Under the pieces are notes generated by a model, which made no database searches, had not been told where the DNA came from, and worked only from the letters and a program-made list of their open reading frames with translations. A stretch of DNA of 64,000 bases, from contig NZ_MNPU01000001.1 in assembly GCF_001983165.1 (NCBI RefSeq), forward strand, positions 434,001 through 498,000. Reading direction: 5' to 3'. The translations under genes were made by a program, and so were the position numbers. This document shows, in pieces, positions 1 to 8,978 of this stretch. Each line of letters starts with the position of its first letter. The stretch's first letter is position 1. The stretch comes from Pseudomonas gessardii. GTDB taxonomy: Bacteria > Pseudomonadota > Gammaproteobacteria > Pseudomonadales > Pseudomonadaceae.

Positions 1-2188
1 CGTGCAGTTGCAGGTTTTGCGACAATTTAACCGCAACGCCCGCACCAAACTCAGCGCGTGAACCCGACAGGTCGTTGTTGAACACATTGTTGTTGACCTT
101 GACCTTATTGTTATTGGCAAACTCATGCACCATCGCCGCCCGCAGGTAGGGCTGGACCACGCTGCCACTGTCGAGCTGGATGTCACGCCCCACCGTCGCA
201 CCGGCCTTGGCCATGATCGAACGGGTGCGCTCGCCATCGGCGTGCAGGCCATTGTCCAGGTTGTAGTTGGCGCCCTGGATCACCACGGTGGACAGTTGCG
301 CATATGGCTCGACAAAAAAACCGTCGTCCAGCTTGATATTGCGGCCGAACTCCGCCGACAGACCGCCACCCGTGTTGGCGTACTTGCCCTTGGATTTGGT
401 GCCGTCACTCAAGCCGACCTTGGACTCGTTATGGAAACGGTTGAGCTTGGCCACGGCGTCGAAATACAGACCGCTCTCTTCATCCAGCCAGGTTGCATAA
501 GCACCCACGTAGTAGCTCTTCACCGTGCCTGACGTACCGCGCTTGAGGTTCAGGTCCGACGTACTATGGCCGGCCATCACACCCACCAGCCACTGGCTGT
601 CGGCCAACGGTGTATCAGCCCCCAGGGTAAAGCCCTGCTGGCTCTGGTTGTAGCCAACCCCGGTGCTCTCGGCCACCTTGTACTTGTTGCCATAACCACG
701 CATCCACACACCTGCCTGGCCAGGCTCGAAACGCAACTCGCCCATGCGCGTACGCAGAGAGGTCGCCTCGCCGTACCAAACAGTGGGGGCGGTATTGAAC
801 AGTGCCATGACCGAGCGAGTCGCCGGGCTGATCACGCGATTGTTCGGGTCGAGAAACCAGTCGGTGCCCTCCTTTTTCAGACCATAGGAATAGGCACCCA
901 CGTCGACAACATCGCCCACCAGTGAGAACTGCGCGTCGCCCCCGCCGGTATGCACGATACGAATCTCTTCGGGGCTAACCGGCTCCACACCGCTGGCTTC
1001 GAGCAACAGGCTGTGATTACCGTTGGCCTCGCCGCTGATATTCAGGAAGTCCGTCATGCCGTTGGCAAAATCGGTGCCCATGACGAAGGTGCCGTTGCCG
1101 TCGAGGCTGTCCAGGTCCAACTGATAGAACGCATCGGTATGACCGAATATCACCGTACCGTCCACCAGGTTCAAGGCACCCACCTGGCTGTCGGCGGTCA
1201 ACTCCCAGTACGACCCGTTGCCTACGTTCAAGCTGGTGACATTCTGCAGTTGGCCTTTGAGCCCGGAGCTGTTTTCCAGGTTCAAACGCGCCGTGCTGCC
1301 ATCTTCGACAATGACGTCGCCTTTCAACTGGCTGCTATCGACATTCATGTTCGCCTGGGCACCGCCGTTGACTTCCAGCAGCACGCCATTGCCACCGGTC
1401 AGGGTTGAGCCATTGCGCACGTCGATTTCAACTTCCATCTCCTCGCCAGGGTAACCTTCGACGACAATGGCCGAGCCGCTGCGCCCTTCGACGCTGGAGT
1501 TATTCAGCACCAGTTTGCCGGCACTGCTGTTGCCAACGTCGTTGGTAAACAACACGCCACTCTTTGCGCCAATGATGCTGCTCTGGCTGGCCGTCGCCGT
1601 TGCACCGTCGAGCCACACGCCATAACTATCGGTGCCGGTGCCTTCAACCACGGTGTTCTGGTTGAAGTGCAACTCAGCATTGCCGCTGGCTATTGCCCCG
1701 CTCTTTTCCCCCCGAATGATGCTATTGAACACCTGGGCGATGCCGCCCTTGCCGGAATTGAAACTCTGGAACGCCTGCAGACCGAAAGTTGTGTTGCTGG
1801 TGATGGCACTGTTGCGAATGATGGCCGTGCTGTCATCCAGGCGCACCGCCCCCCATATCGAGTGGTTGGATTCAACAGTGGCACCGTCAACGTTGACGGT
1901 GGAGCCCTGCGTCGCACGGATATCTTCGATCCGGCTGCCGGCATTGACATTCAACGTCGAGTCGTTGGCCAGGATATGTCCGGCATGAGCGCCATTGACG
2001 GTCAGCTCGGACTTACGATCCAGCTGCCAATCATTTTTCATCTCATGGGGGCCAATGGTCTTTGACTCACCGATCAGTTGACCGGCTTGAACGTTTGTGT
2101 GCACTGCTGCAAGCAAAAGCACGCTAATGGCTGGAACATGCATCATCTTGCTCAAGGGCTTGAGCTCGAATCGGGTAGGTAATGACAT
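1..2188 (-). CDS. Autotransporter with pertactin-like passenger and beta-barrel (3' end outside window)
   Basis: This is a type V secreted surface protein. The start ATG is at 2188 and the reading frame stays open to base 1, so the last barrel strands are missing. After a signal-like N terminus (hydrophobic stretch around residues 15-32 ending near VQA) the passenger is rich in short Asn/Gly/Ser/Val repeats typical of a right-handed beta-helix. Its end carries the motif ISGEANGNHSLLLEASG, which is common at the C-terminal passenger edge of pertactin/AIDA-type proteins. The last third (from about VWMRGYGNKY) reads as an autotransporter beta-barrel with alternating aromatic/polar strands. The passenger contains no visible protease motif, so adhesin or biofilm function is inferred only. 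The RBS is weak (GAGAG). Confidence 0.85.
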   Translation of the reverse strand, partial: MSLPTRFELKPLSKMMHVPAISVLLLAAVHTNVQAGQLIGESKTIGPHEMKNDWQLDRKSELTVNGAHAGHILANDSTLNVNAGSRIEDIRATQGSTVNVDGATVESNHSIWGAVRLDDSTAIIRNSAITSNTTFGLQAFQSFNSGKGGIAQVFNSIIRGEKSGAIASGNAELHFNQNTVVEGTGTDSYGVWLDGATATASQSSIIGAKSGVLFTNDVGNSSAGKLVLNNSSVEGRSGSAIVVEGYPGEEMEVEIDVRNGSTLTGGNGVLLEVNGGAQANMNVDSSQLKGDVIVEDGSTARLNLENSSGLKGQLQNVTSLNVGNGSYWELTADSQVGALNLVDGTVIFGHTDAFYQLDLDSLDGNGTFVMGTDFANGMTDFLNISGEANGNHSLLLEASGVEPVSPEEIRIVHTGGGDAQFSLVGDVVDVGAYSYGLKKEGTDWFLDPNNRVISPATRSVMALFNTAPTVWYGEATSLRTRMGELRFEPGQAGVWMRGYGNKYKVAESTGVGYNQSQQGFTLGADTPLADSQWLVGVMAGHSTSDLNLKRGTSGTVKSYYVGAYATWLDEESGLYFDAVAKLNRFHNESKVGLSDGTKSKGKYANTGGGLSAEFGRNIKLDDGFFVEPYAQLSTVVIQGANYNLDNGLHADGERTRSIMAKAGATVGRDIQLDSGSVVQPYLRAAMVHEFANNNKVKVNNNVFNNDLSGSRAEFGAGVAVKLSQNLQLH

Positions 2189-2409
2189 CGGGGTTCACTC
2201 TCTGGGGTAGCGCCTCTAAAAACGGCTTGGCTCGTTCCCGCGGAATGAAGCCTCACCTCTGTAAGGCGCAGAGGTTACGTAGTGAACATACTGATGACTG
2301 TAGGACTAATCCGATCAAAGAATGGGCATAGGCACCGCAGTGGCATGGAAAACGGCACAACTGGCAAACTGATCCGTTCACAAAGCAGTCATCCATTGCT
2401 ACCCGATGC

Positions 2410-2438
2410 ACAAAAGGGAAGCCATGCTTCCCTTTTGT
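2410..2438 (-). terminator. Hairpin terminator downstream of the 663-aa Ig-like gene
   Basis: A perfect 13-bp stem (ACAAAAGGGAAGC with GCTTCCCTTTTGT) around a 3-nt loop lies about 40 bp past the stop codon of the leftward gene ending at 2480. The 3' arm contains a TTTT run. Nothing else is visible in the rest of the 2189-2479 spacer. Confidence 0.6.
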
Positions 2439-2479
2439 ACTTTCAGCGGTTTATGGACTTGAAGCAGTGGTTTCGTAGG

Positions 2480-4471
2480 TTAAGCAGGGATGCCATCACA
2501 GAAAGAGTCAGGGTTTGAGAATATTGTGTAGACGTCGGCCGGCCGGCCGCGACCGATTCCTCCACCCGCCACGTTCGTGGTGTAGGTGACCTCGCAAGGC
2601 CCAAACGGTACTTGAGCCAGGAATGGACGGTAAATGATGTCGACATTAAAACCGTTGGCGACATCGTCAGTGGTCAAGGGCGGGGTTGTAATATCCAGTA
2701 CAAAGGGGCCCGGTGGAAGCTCAGGGTATTCGTTAGTGATAGTGACCGTAACCGTCACGGTGTTGCCCACTACCAGCCTTACATCGCCCGGAATGTGAAG
2801 TATGGCGGCCAGTACCGGGGGCGAGCCAGGCATCCGTTGTGCCAGCGACAGACAGGTCCAGTCGCCAAACTCGAGACGCTCATATTCTGCCGGCGCCAGT
2901 TCCACCGTCACGGCATCGATCACATTGACGGTGGTAACGGGCGACGGGTTTTCATTGATAGTGCCGGGACCAATGACCGAATAGCTGACAGGCTGCATAT
3001 TGTTCCCGTGGCGGGCAACCACCTCCCAGGGAATGGTGAACGTCGCATCGGCGCCGGGAACCGTAGTGCTTAAAGGGAAAGGCCCGACACGCTCTTTGGA
3101 GGCGCCCCAATATAGGTAAAACTGATTGTCTGGGTGAGGCAGTGCCGCGATATTCCAGAGTGGAATCACAATAGTCACAGGTCGGTTCGCATCGCCAATG
3201 CGCAGGGTGTTCAATTCGTCTGAAACCTCGCCAAACACTTGTGCCGGGTTCAGCCCAGGGTTCACCTCACCTGGTTCCAGTGTGCCCGGCAATACAGGGC
3301 CTTCTACTGACAAGTCGAGCCGGACGGTTTTAGTTGGCGAGAGGAAGAACACACCGTTGCGATCAATCCGGTATCGCACGCTTACTGTCTGAGGGCCTAG
3401 TGTCGCGGTATAGGCGGCCTTGATCGCGTCATTCATATTACTGAAAACTACCGGGAAGCCACTGAGCTCAGGGCTTTGCGGACCAAAGGGTTCGCTTTCC
3501 CATTGTGTCTCGAACTTGTCCAGCCCTGTAGCGAAATTAAGATACTGTTCGATATGGAGTTTAATTCCCTGCACATAGTCCGCAATGCTGAGCAAATCAT
3601 CCGTGCTACCGTCACGTGGGGCCGGCGCGAGCGGTAGGAAAGGTTCCAATGGTACGGGGTCCGTCAGTAACGAAACCGTGCGGAACTCATTGAACGATGG
3701 GCGACTGACATTCCCTGCCCGGTCCGTGATGGTGTAGAAAATATAATACAGCCCACTCAAGATGATCTGGCTGGCTGGCAGGAAGTAGCTGCTCTGGGCG
3801 GGTGGCGGCAGCATCGGCACACCCGCACCAGTGACCAGATACTCTGGTCGTGGGTCCATTACCGGGCTGAAGTAAACGTTAATCATGTCTCCCGCTTCAA
3901 ATCGCCCAGGCTGCGAACTAAAGGTGTTTGGGGGAATACTGATCTCCAGGCCGCCCTGGTTTATCAGGAATGCATTGTCGATAACCGTCCCCGCCGGCGC
4001 ATTGACTAACGTCGGAACGGTCGGTTGCTCACGTGACGACGCTACCGCGTAAGGCGCAATGAGATCGACCCGGAACGCGGCAGGGTTGGACTCATCCCGC
4101 GCAGCGCCTGGGACACCACCGGCATTGCGGTATTGCACGACTTTGAGTTCATAAAAACCATGCTGGAACTCAAGCTCGGGAGGCGGAGCAGGAATAAATC
4201 TATCAATGATTCCAGGCACTGGGGTCTCGTTGATCTGGAATGGGGCCAAAAAGGTCCTCCAGGTAGGCAGCGGATCTGTGGTTGTGCGAATTTGAATACC
4301 CAGCCAGTCGCTCGGTATCGAAATTAGCCCGGTTCTACACTCCACGGTTATACCCGCACGGGCAACGACCGCTGGAATAAGACCCGTTGCATTATCCAGT
4401 GCTTCTGCAATCGTGGGTGCATCAATAACCAAAGGTTCTGGTGTAATGGTGACGTCAGGGTTGCTGCTCAT
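2480..4471 (-). CDS. Ig-like beta-sandwich protein of unknown function (663 aa)
   Basis: The start ATG at 4471 is chosen because AAGGAGAG sits about 7 nt upstream; the frame is open to 4543 but without a better RBS. The protein is Pro/Val/Thr-rich with alternating hydrophobic patterning, as in tandem beta-sandwich domains. A block around residue 250 (ITDRAGN) and a second type of module (TIPWEV...PVSYSVIG...NPSP..TVNVID, about residues 480-550) look like Ig-like repeats. No signal peptide, lipobox or membrane segment is seen, so the export route is unknown. It is paralogous to the next gene upstream (4627-5856), which carries KDRAGN at a matching position, and the two are probably co-transcribed. 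A role in surface or contact functions is possible but not shown by the sequence. Confidence 0.75.
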   Translation of the reverse strand: MSSNPDVTITPEPLVIDAPTIAEALDNATGLIPAVVARAGITVECRTGLISIPSDWLGIQIRTTTDPLPTWRTFLAPFQINETPVPGIIDRFIPAPPPELEFQHGFYELKVVQYRNAGGVPGAARDESNPAAFRVDLIAPYAVASSREQPTVPTLVNAPAGTVIDNAFLINQGGLEISIPPNTFSSQPGRFEAGDMINVYFSPVMDPRPEYLVTGAGVPMLPPPAQSSYFLPASQIILSGLYYIFYTITDRAGNVSRPSFNEFRTVSLLTDPVPLEPFLPLAPAPRDGSTDDLLSIADYVQGIKLHIEQYLNFATGLDKFETQWESEPFGPQSPELSGFPVVFSNMNDAIKAAYTATLGPQTVSVRYRIDRNGVFFLSPTKTVRLDLSVEGPVLPGTLEPGEVNPGLNPAQVFGEVSDELNTLRIGDANRPVTIVIPLWNIAALPHPDNQFYLYWGASKERVGPFPLSTTVPGADATFTIPWEVVARHGNNMQPVSYSVIGPGTINENPSPVTTVNVIDAVTVELAPAEYERLEFGDWTCLSLAQRMPGSPPVLAAILHIPGDVRLVVGNTVTVTVTITNEYPELPPGPFVLDITTPPLTTDDVANGFNVDIIYRPFLAQVPFGPCEVTYTTNVAGGGIGRGRPADVYTIFSNPDSFCDGIPA

Positions 4472-4626
4472 ATCAGTCTCTCCTTTAGTACTTAATGTAG
4501 ACAGCGCACAAACACTCCTCCCAGCCGTATGACATGCGGCCAAACAAACCGACTTTGGATTTACCCGTCAGAAGTTCAATGAAACGTGCGCGATGTTCCA
4601 ACACTCATGACGCGAAGCCCTCGGAA

Positions 4627-5856
4627 TCAGGGTTCGGGGCCATTGCCATCAATCCAGCAATAGATCGGGTTTGGCGGCGGTGGCGAGGTATTGACTACCC
4701 GATCGAACGCCACATACCTGGCAGCAGACCGGCCAATGATCACGCCCCCCCTGGACACCGTGTAACTGGCCTCTCCTCCGGCGTTTTCTTTCAGGGGCCG
4801 GATCAATCGCTCGACATCGGTCATCAAGAAGGCATAGCCCGACGCATCGGTGACCCCATCCCAATAATGTGTGAGGGTTTCCACGATATAGGGGTCTGGA
4901 TTGACATCCGGGTACAGGCCATATCCCTGGAACCGCAGCGTAATCAGATCGCCAGAAAGTATGTCCACGTGAGGGGCAATGAACACCTCGACACCGAACC
5001 AGATCGCAGGCTGGGTGCTGCAGGTCAAGTAGCGGTTAGGATGCGACTCTGATTGCGGGAAACTGGGCCGAGGGTATCTGGACGGCGGAAGGCCGGTTTG
5101 CAGCCCGGCTTGCGCCACCAGTGAAAACAGCGGGTTGATGTTGCCAGCACGGTCCTTCAGGCGATAGAAGCAGAAGATCCAGAGCGCCCCGGGAAAACGA
5201 CGGAATACGTCGCTGGGCACCTCCACGAATATGCGGCCGGTGGCGCTGGTCAACGGCGCGGAAATCAGGGTGGGCGCGCCGGTTGGCAAGGTATTCATGT
5301 CTGAAAAATACAGCAGTACCTCATCACCGATCTCACGCCCCAGATATCCCTTGGGGATTTCCATGCGCACCAGGGGGTTGGCGACCAGGTAGGCCTCGGT
5401 AATCGGATCAATGGGAAAAATGGCCGGTGCCAGCAACGCGCCACCGCCGGGCGCATCGCGGTCGATCCTGAGCGTCACCACCTCAGAGGTATCGACGCTG
5501 GGGCTGTTCGGCGTGCCGTTATGGATGCGAAACGTCAGATCAACAATTGCACTGTTCAGCAGGAATGCCTGGGGTATCTGCATGGGGTAGGGAAAGTCGG
5601 CGGCAGTCATCGGGTTAGGCAGCAAAACTGGTGGCGTATCGACGGGGCGGGCGCCGCGCACGCTCCACTCGAACACAATATATTGGTCCCTGCCTGGGCC
5701 CGGTAGAAACGCCCAGGGCGTCGGAATCAAAAGCTGTAAGTCAGAGAAGTAATACTGTGCCGGCAACAACCCGTCAGGCAGCGCGTCGACGACGATGGGC
5801 GCGTCAATCGCCAGGATACCTCCTGGACCTTGGGGGCCAGCATTGTGGGTGCTCAT
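4627..5856 (-). CDS. Ig-like beta-sandwich protein, paralogue of its downstream neighbour (409 aa)
   Basis: The start at 5856 is supported by GGGAGG a few bases upstream. This is a soluble-looking, Pro-rich, beta-patterned protein without signal peptide or membrane segment. Around residue 235 it has RLKDRAGN, preceded by an aromatic strand (IFCFY), matching the YIFYTITDRAGN block of the 663-residue neighbour; this supports a shared fold and duplication. The C-terminal third has a second module (DLITLRFQGYG ... YTVSRGG) similar in layout to the neighbour's repeats. It is first in a two-gene leftward unit, with a 155-bp gap to the second gene. I do not recognise a characterised homologue; the function is unknown. 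Confidence 0.75.
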   Translation of the reverse strand: MSTHNAGPQGPGGILAIDAPIVVDALPDGLLPAQYYFSDLQLLIPTPWAFLPGPGRDQYIVFEWSVRGARPVDTPPVLLPNPMTAADFPYPMQIPQAFLLNSAIVDLTFRIHNGTPNSPSVDTSEVVTLRIDRDAPGGGALLAPAIFPIDPITEAYLVANPLVRMEIPKGYLGREIGDEVLLYFSDMNTLPTGAPTLISAPLTSATGRIFVEVPSDVFRRFPGALWIFCFYRLKDRAGNINPLFSLVAQAGLQTGLPPSRYPRPSFPQSESHPNRYLTCSTQPAIWFGVEVFIAPHVDILSGDLITLRFQGYGLYPDVNPDPYIVETLTHYWDGVTDASGYAFLMTDVERLIRPLKENAGGEASYTVSRGGVIIGRSAARYVAFDRVVNTSPPPPNPIYCWIDGNGPEP

Positions 5857-6059
5857 TTAAACCTCCCGTCCCTTGTACACGCCTATGCATCAACTGATCA
5901 CGGCGCTTACGGCTCTGTTGGGGCAATTGAACACCGCCTGTGGTGCTGCGGATACTGTCAGAACTAACAGGTACGTTCGCCGCTCGTCGGTTTGAGCAGC
6001 CCAATTTCACGCTTGCCCGAACAAAGATTTCTTGACGAGACGAGCTGGCTGGTGTTTTC

Positions 6060-6073
6060 TGAAACCGGTTTCA
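6060..6073. promoter_or_regulatory. PtxS operator in front of ptxS (TGAAACCGGTTTCA)
   Basis: This is a perfect 14-bp palindrome identical to the published PtxS box of Pseudomonas. It lies 46 bp before the preferred GTG start of ptxS, consistent with autorepression that 2-ketogluconate relieves. It immediately precedes the alternative ATG at 6074. Confidence 0.9.
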
Positions 6074-6118
6074 ATGTCTCATGCACTGCCACCTCACACT
6101 AATAAAAAAGGCCCTGCC

Positions 6119-7138
6119 GTGACTTCATTCTCCGCCGCCCAGCGCAGCCGCGTGACCATGCTTGATGTGGCCCAACGCGCTGGCGTATCCAAGGCCAGCG
6201 TGTCGCGCTTTATCGGCGATGACCGCGCCCTGCTGTCCGATGCCATCGCCCTGCGTATCGAGCAAGCCATCGATGAGTTGGGCTACCGCCCCAACCAGAT
6301 GGCCCGTGGCCTGAAACGCGGGCGCACACGCCTGATCGGCATGCTGGTGGCCGATATCCGCAACCCCTATTCCATTGCGGTGATGCATGGCGTGGAAACC
6401 GCTTGCCGCCGCCACGGCTACAGCCTGGTGGTGTGCAACACCGACCGCGATGACGAGCAGGAGCGCCAGCACCTGGCCGCCCTGCGCGCCTATAACATCG
6501 AAGGTTTGATCGTGAACACCCTGGGGCATCACCTCGAACAACTGCTGGAACTGCAACGGGAAATGCCCCTGGTGCTGGTGGACCGCAAGGTCGACGCATT
6601 GCACAGCGACCTGGTGGGCCTGGATAACCCGCGAGCCGTGGGCATGGCCCTGGACCACCTGGAGCAACAGGGCTACCGGGAGATCCTGCTGGTCAGCGAG
6701 GCCGCTGACGGCACCAGTTCGCGGGTTGAACGCATGGAAGGCTTCCATGCCCAAATCCGTCGCCGCAACCGACTGCATGGCGCCGTGCTGGAAATTGGCG
6801 CTGATTTGCCCGCCCGTTTGCAGGCATTTATTGCCTCACCCCAGGCCGGCCCCAAAGCCCTGTTCTGTGCCAACGGCGTCGCCGCACTGGCCTGTACCAC
6901 AGCCCTGCGCGCGTTGGGGTGTCGGTTGTTCGAGGACGTGGGCCTGATTGCCCTGGATGACCTGGAATGGTACCCGCTGGTAGGCAACGGCATCACCGCC
7001 CTGGCCCAGCCGACCGAAGCCATAGGCGCCAGCGCCTTTGAGTGTTTGCTCAAGCGCTTGCGCGGCGATACCTCGCCCACCCGCTCCCTGGATTTTGCCC
7101 CGCAACTGATCGTCCGAGGTTCAACCCACCCCCTGTAG
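6119..7138 (+). CDS. ptxS: LacI-family repressor PtxS of the 2-ketogluconate regulon
   Basis: PtxS represses itself and the kgu operon and is released by 2-ketogluconate. The N-terminal helix-turn-helix (TMLDVAQRAGVSKASVSRF) is followed by the LacI hinge (YRPNQMARGLKRGRT) and a periplasmic-binding-like effector domain (LIGMLVADIRNPY to the end), 339 residues in all. The GTG at 6119 is preferred: it puts the HTH about 12 residues from the N terminus, as usual for the family, has AAAAAGG upstream, and leaves the operator at 6060-6073 in the untranslated leader. An ATG at 6074 or the open frame back to 6032 are alternatives. The gene has its own terminator and lies directly upstream of kguE. Confidence 0.9.
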   Translation: MTSFSAAQRSRVTMLDVAQRAGVSKASVSRFIGDDRALLSDAIALRIEQAIDELGYRPNQMARGLKRGRTRLIGMLVADIRNPYSIAVMHGVETACRRHGYSLVVCNTDRDDEQERQHLAALRAYNIEGLIVNTLGHHLEQLLELQREMPLVLVDRKVDALHSDLVGLDNPRAVGMALDHLEQQGYREILLVSEAADGTSSRVERMEGFHAQIRRRNRLHGAVLEIGADLPARLQAFIASPQAGPKALFCANGVAALACTTALRALGCRLFEDVGLIALDDLEWYPLVGNGITALAQPTEAIGASAFECLLKRLRGDTSPTRSLDFAPQLIVRGSTHPL

Positions 7139-7166
7139 GCATCGCCGCCTGCAGGGGCGTTTTTTA
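7130..7166 (+). terminator. Intrinsic terminator of ptxS
   Basis: CCCCTG.AGGC and GCCT.CAGGGG pair around an ATCGCC loop with one mismatch, followed by a T run. The hairpin overlaps the ptxS stop codon and separates ptxS from the kgu operon transcriptionally. Confidence 0.8.
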
Positions 7167-7174
7167 CTTAAAGA

Positions 7175-7188
7175 TGAAACCGGTTTCA
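7175..7188. promoter_or_regulatory. PtxS operator in front of kguE (TGAAACCGGTTTCA)
   Basis: This is a second exact copy of the 14-bp palindrome, between the ptxS terminator and kguE, with its right edge 13 bp from the kguE ATG. PtxS bound here would cover the ribosome-binding and transcription-start region of the kguEKTD operon. Confidence 0.9.
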
Positions 7189-7201
7189 GAGATCAATAAA
7201 A

Positions 7202-7984
7202 ATGCATAAATACCCCGTTTCCATCAGCCTCTCCAGCTACGGTGCCGACCTGGTCCGCCAGCGTGGTCAGTTGAGTTTCGTCGCACTGCTGGCCGCTGCC
7301 GGTGCCCGGCGCATTGAATGGCGTGAAGAACTGCTGACCAGCGAACAACCCGGCGAACTGGCCCAGGCCGCCGCCGCGCAAGATCTGGAGTGTGTGTTTT
7401 CGTCGCCCCTGGAGCTGTGGGTCGCCGGGCGTGCCCAAGCCCATTCGGAGCTGGCCGCCACCCTCGACCGGGCCCAGGCGTTCGGTGCACGCTGGTTAAA
7501 GGTTTCGCTGGGTTACTTCACCGACACCCACGACCTGCACAGCCTCGGCGCCCTGCTCAACCGCCACCCGGTGCGCTTGCTGGTGGAAAACGACCAGACC
7601 CTGCACGGCGGGCGTATCGAGCCGCTGCAGCGCTTTTTCGATACCGCCGAGCGCCTGGGCGTCCCGGTGAAGATGACCTTCGATATCGGCAACTGGCACT
7701 GGCAAGACCAGAGCGCCCTCACCGCCGCGCGCTTGCTCGGCCGGCATGTCGATTACCTGCACTGCAAGGCCGTGGCCCGGCGGGCCGACGGCAAGCTGAT
7801 AGCCCTGCCGCCGGGCGCCGCCGACCTGCATCTGTGGGAACAATTGCTGCGCCTGATGCCCCGGGGGATCAGCCGGGCCGTGGAGTTCCCGCTGCAAGGC
7901 GCGGACCTGCTGGCGGTCACCGCCGCCCAGGTCGCCGCCCTCGCCCATCTTGGCCAAGCCCCTGTGGAGAATGCCCATGTCTGA
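7202..7984 (+). CDS. kguE: KguE, sugar-phosphate isomerase/epimerase-like protein of the 2-ketogluconate operon
   Basis: This 260-residue protein is of the xylose-isomerase-like TIM-barrel family (AP endonuclease family 2 fold), with metal-site-like segments IEWREE (about residue 38), LLVENDQT (about 129), FDIGNWHW (about 160) and DYLHCK. It is the first gene of the kgu operon. Its catalytic step in 2-ketogluconate use has not been firmly assigned in the family; epimerase is the conventional name. The SD is weak (GAGA about 9 nt before ATG) and merges with the PtxS operator. Its stop overlaps the start of kguK. Confidence 0.88.
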   Translation: MHKYPVSISLSSYGADLVRQRGQLSFVALLAAAGARRIEWREELLTSEQPGELAQAAAAQDLECVFSSPLELWVAGRAQAHSELAATLDRAQAFGARWLKVSLGYFTDTHDLHSLGALLNRHPVRLLVENDQTLHGGRIEPLQRFFDTAERLGVPVKMTFDIGNWHWQDQSALTAARLLGRHVDYLHCKAVARRADGKLIALPPGAADLHLWEQLLRLMPRGISRAVEFPLQGADLLAVTAAQVAALAHLGQAPVENAHV

Positions 7985-8921
7985 CATAGATATCCTCTCG
8001 TTTGGCGAGACCATGGCAATGTTTGTCGCCGAGCAAACCGGCGACCTGGCCCAGGCCGGCCACTTTGAAAAACGCATCGCCGGCGCCGACAGCAACGTGG
8101 CGATCGGCTTGTCGCGCCTGGGCTTCAACGTGGCCTGGTTGAGCCGGGTCGGGGACGATTCACTGGGGCGTTTTGTGGTCGCTACCCTGGAACGCGAAGG
8201 CCTGGATTGCCGGCATGTGGCGGTGGATCCTGCGCAGCCTACCGGCTTTCAGCTCAAGTCCCGGGAAGACACCGGCAACGATCCGGTCGTCGAGTACTTC
8301 CGGCGCGGTTCGGCGGCCAGTCACTTGTCCTGCGCCGCCATCGTCCCCGAGCTGCTGCGGGCCCGGCACCTGCATGCCACCGGGATTCCACCCGCGCTGT
8401 CGCAGGCCACCGCCGAGCTGTCGCGCCAGTTGATGAGCGAGATGCGCGCGGCCGGCCGCAGCGTGTCCTTCGACCCCAACCTGCGCCCGTCGCTATGGCC
8501 CAGCACGCACAAGATGATCCGCGACATCAACGCCCTGGCCTGCCTGGCGCACTGGGTCTTGCCGGGCTTGAGCGAAGGTCGCCTGCTGACCGGCTTCGAG
8601 GACCCGGCGGATATTGCCGCCTTTTACCTCGACCAGGGCGTGGAGGCCGTGGCCATCAAGCTCGGGCCCCACGGCGCCTACTACCGCAGCCATCTGGACC
8701 AGGGTTTTGTCGCCGCCGTGCCGGTGGCCAAGGTGGTGGACACCGTCGGCGCTGGCGATGGCTTTGCCGTGGGCCTGATCAGTGCCCTGCTGGAAAACCT
8801 CAGCCTGGCCCAGGCGGTACAGCGCGCCAACTGGATCGGCAGCCGCGCCGTACAGAGCCGTGGCGATATGGAAGGCCTGCCGCTACGCGCCGACCTGCCC
8901 GCCTGGCAAAAAACCGGCTGA
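7977..8921 (+). CDS. kguK: 2-ketogluconokinase KguK (PfkB family)
   Basis: KguK phosphorylates cytoplasmic 2-ketogluconate to 2-keto-6-phosphogluconate with ATP. At 314 residues it has the ribokinase/PfkB layout: an N-terminal substrate region ([14 protein letters not shown], residues 36-49) and the C-terminal anion-hole/catalytic motif [12 protein letters not shown] around residues 255-266, whose second Asp is the catalytic base. The ATG at 7977 is preferred over 7971 or 7950 because GGAG lies 7 nt upstream. It overlaps kguE by 8 bp, so the two are translationally coupled. Confidence 0.92.
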   Translation: MSDIDILSFGETMAMFVAEQTGDLAQAGHFEKRIAGADSNVAIGLSRLGFNVAWLSRVGDDSLGRFVVATLEREGLDCRHVAVDPAQPTGFQLKSREDTGNDPVVEYFRRGSAASHLSCAAIVPELLRARHLHATGIPPALSQATAELSRQLMSEMRAAGRSVSFDPNLRPSLWPSTHKMIRDINALACLAHWVLPGLSEGRLLTGFEDPADIAAFYLDQGVEAVAIKLGPHGAYYRSHLDQGFVAAVPVAKVVDTVGAGDGFAVGLISALLENLSLAQAVQRANWIGSRAVQSRGDMEGLPLRADLPAWQKTG

Positions 8922-8978
8922 CCCCAGGCCTCAACCCGTTACCTGTTGCCACAACTACAACAAGCTCAGGAGCCCCCC

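Noticed and set aside
2282..2518. 78-codon frame between the autotransporter and Ig-like genes
   Set aside because: It overlaps the terminator and the 3' end of the 663-aa gene and has no RBS or conserved features.
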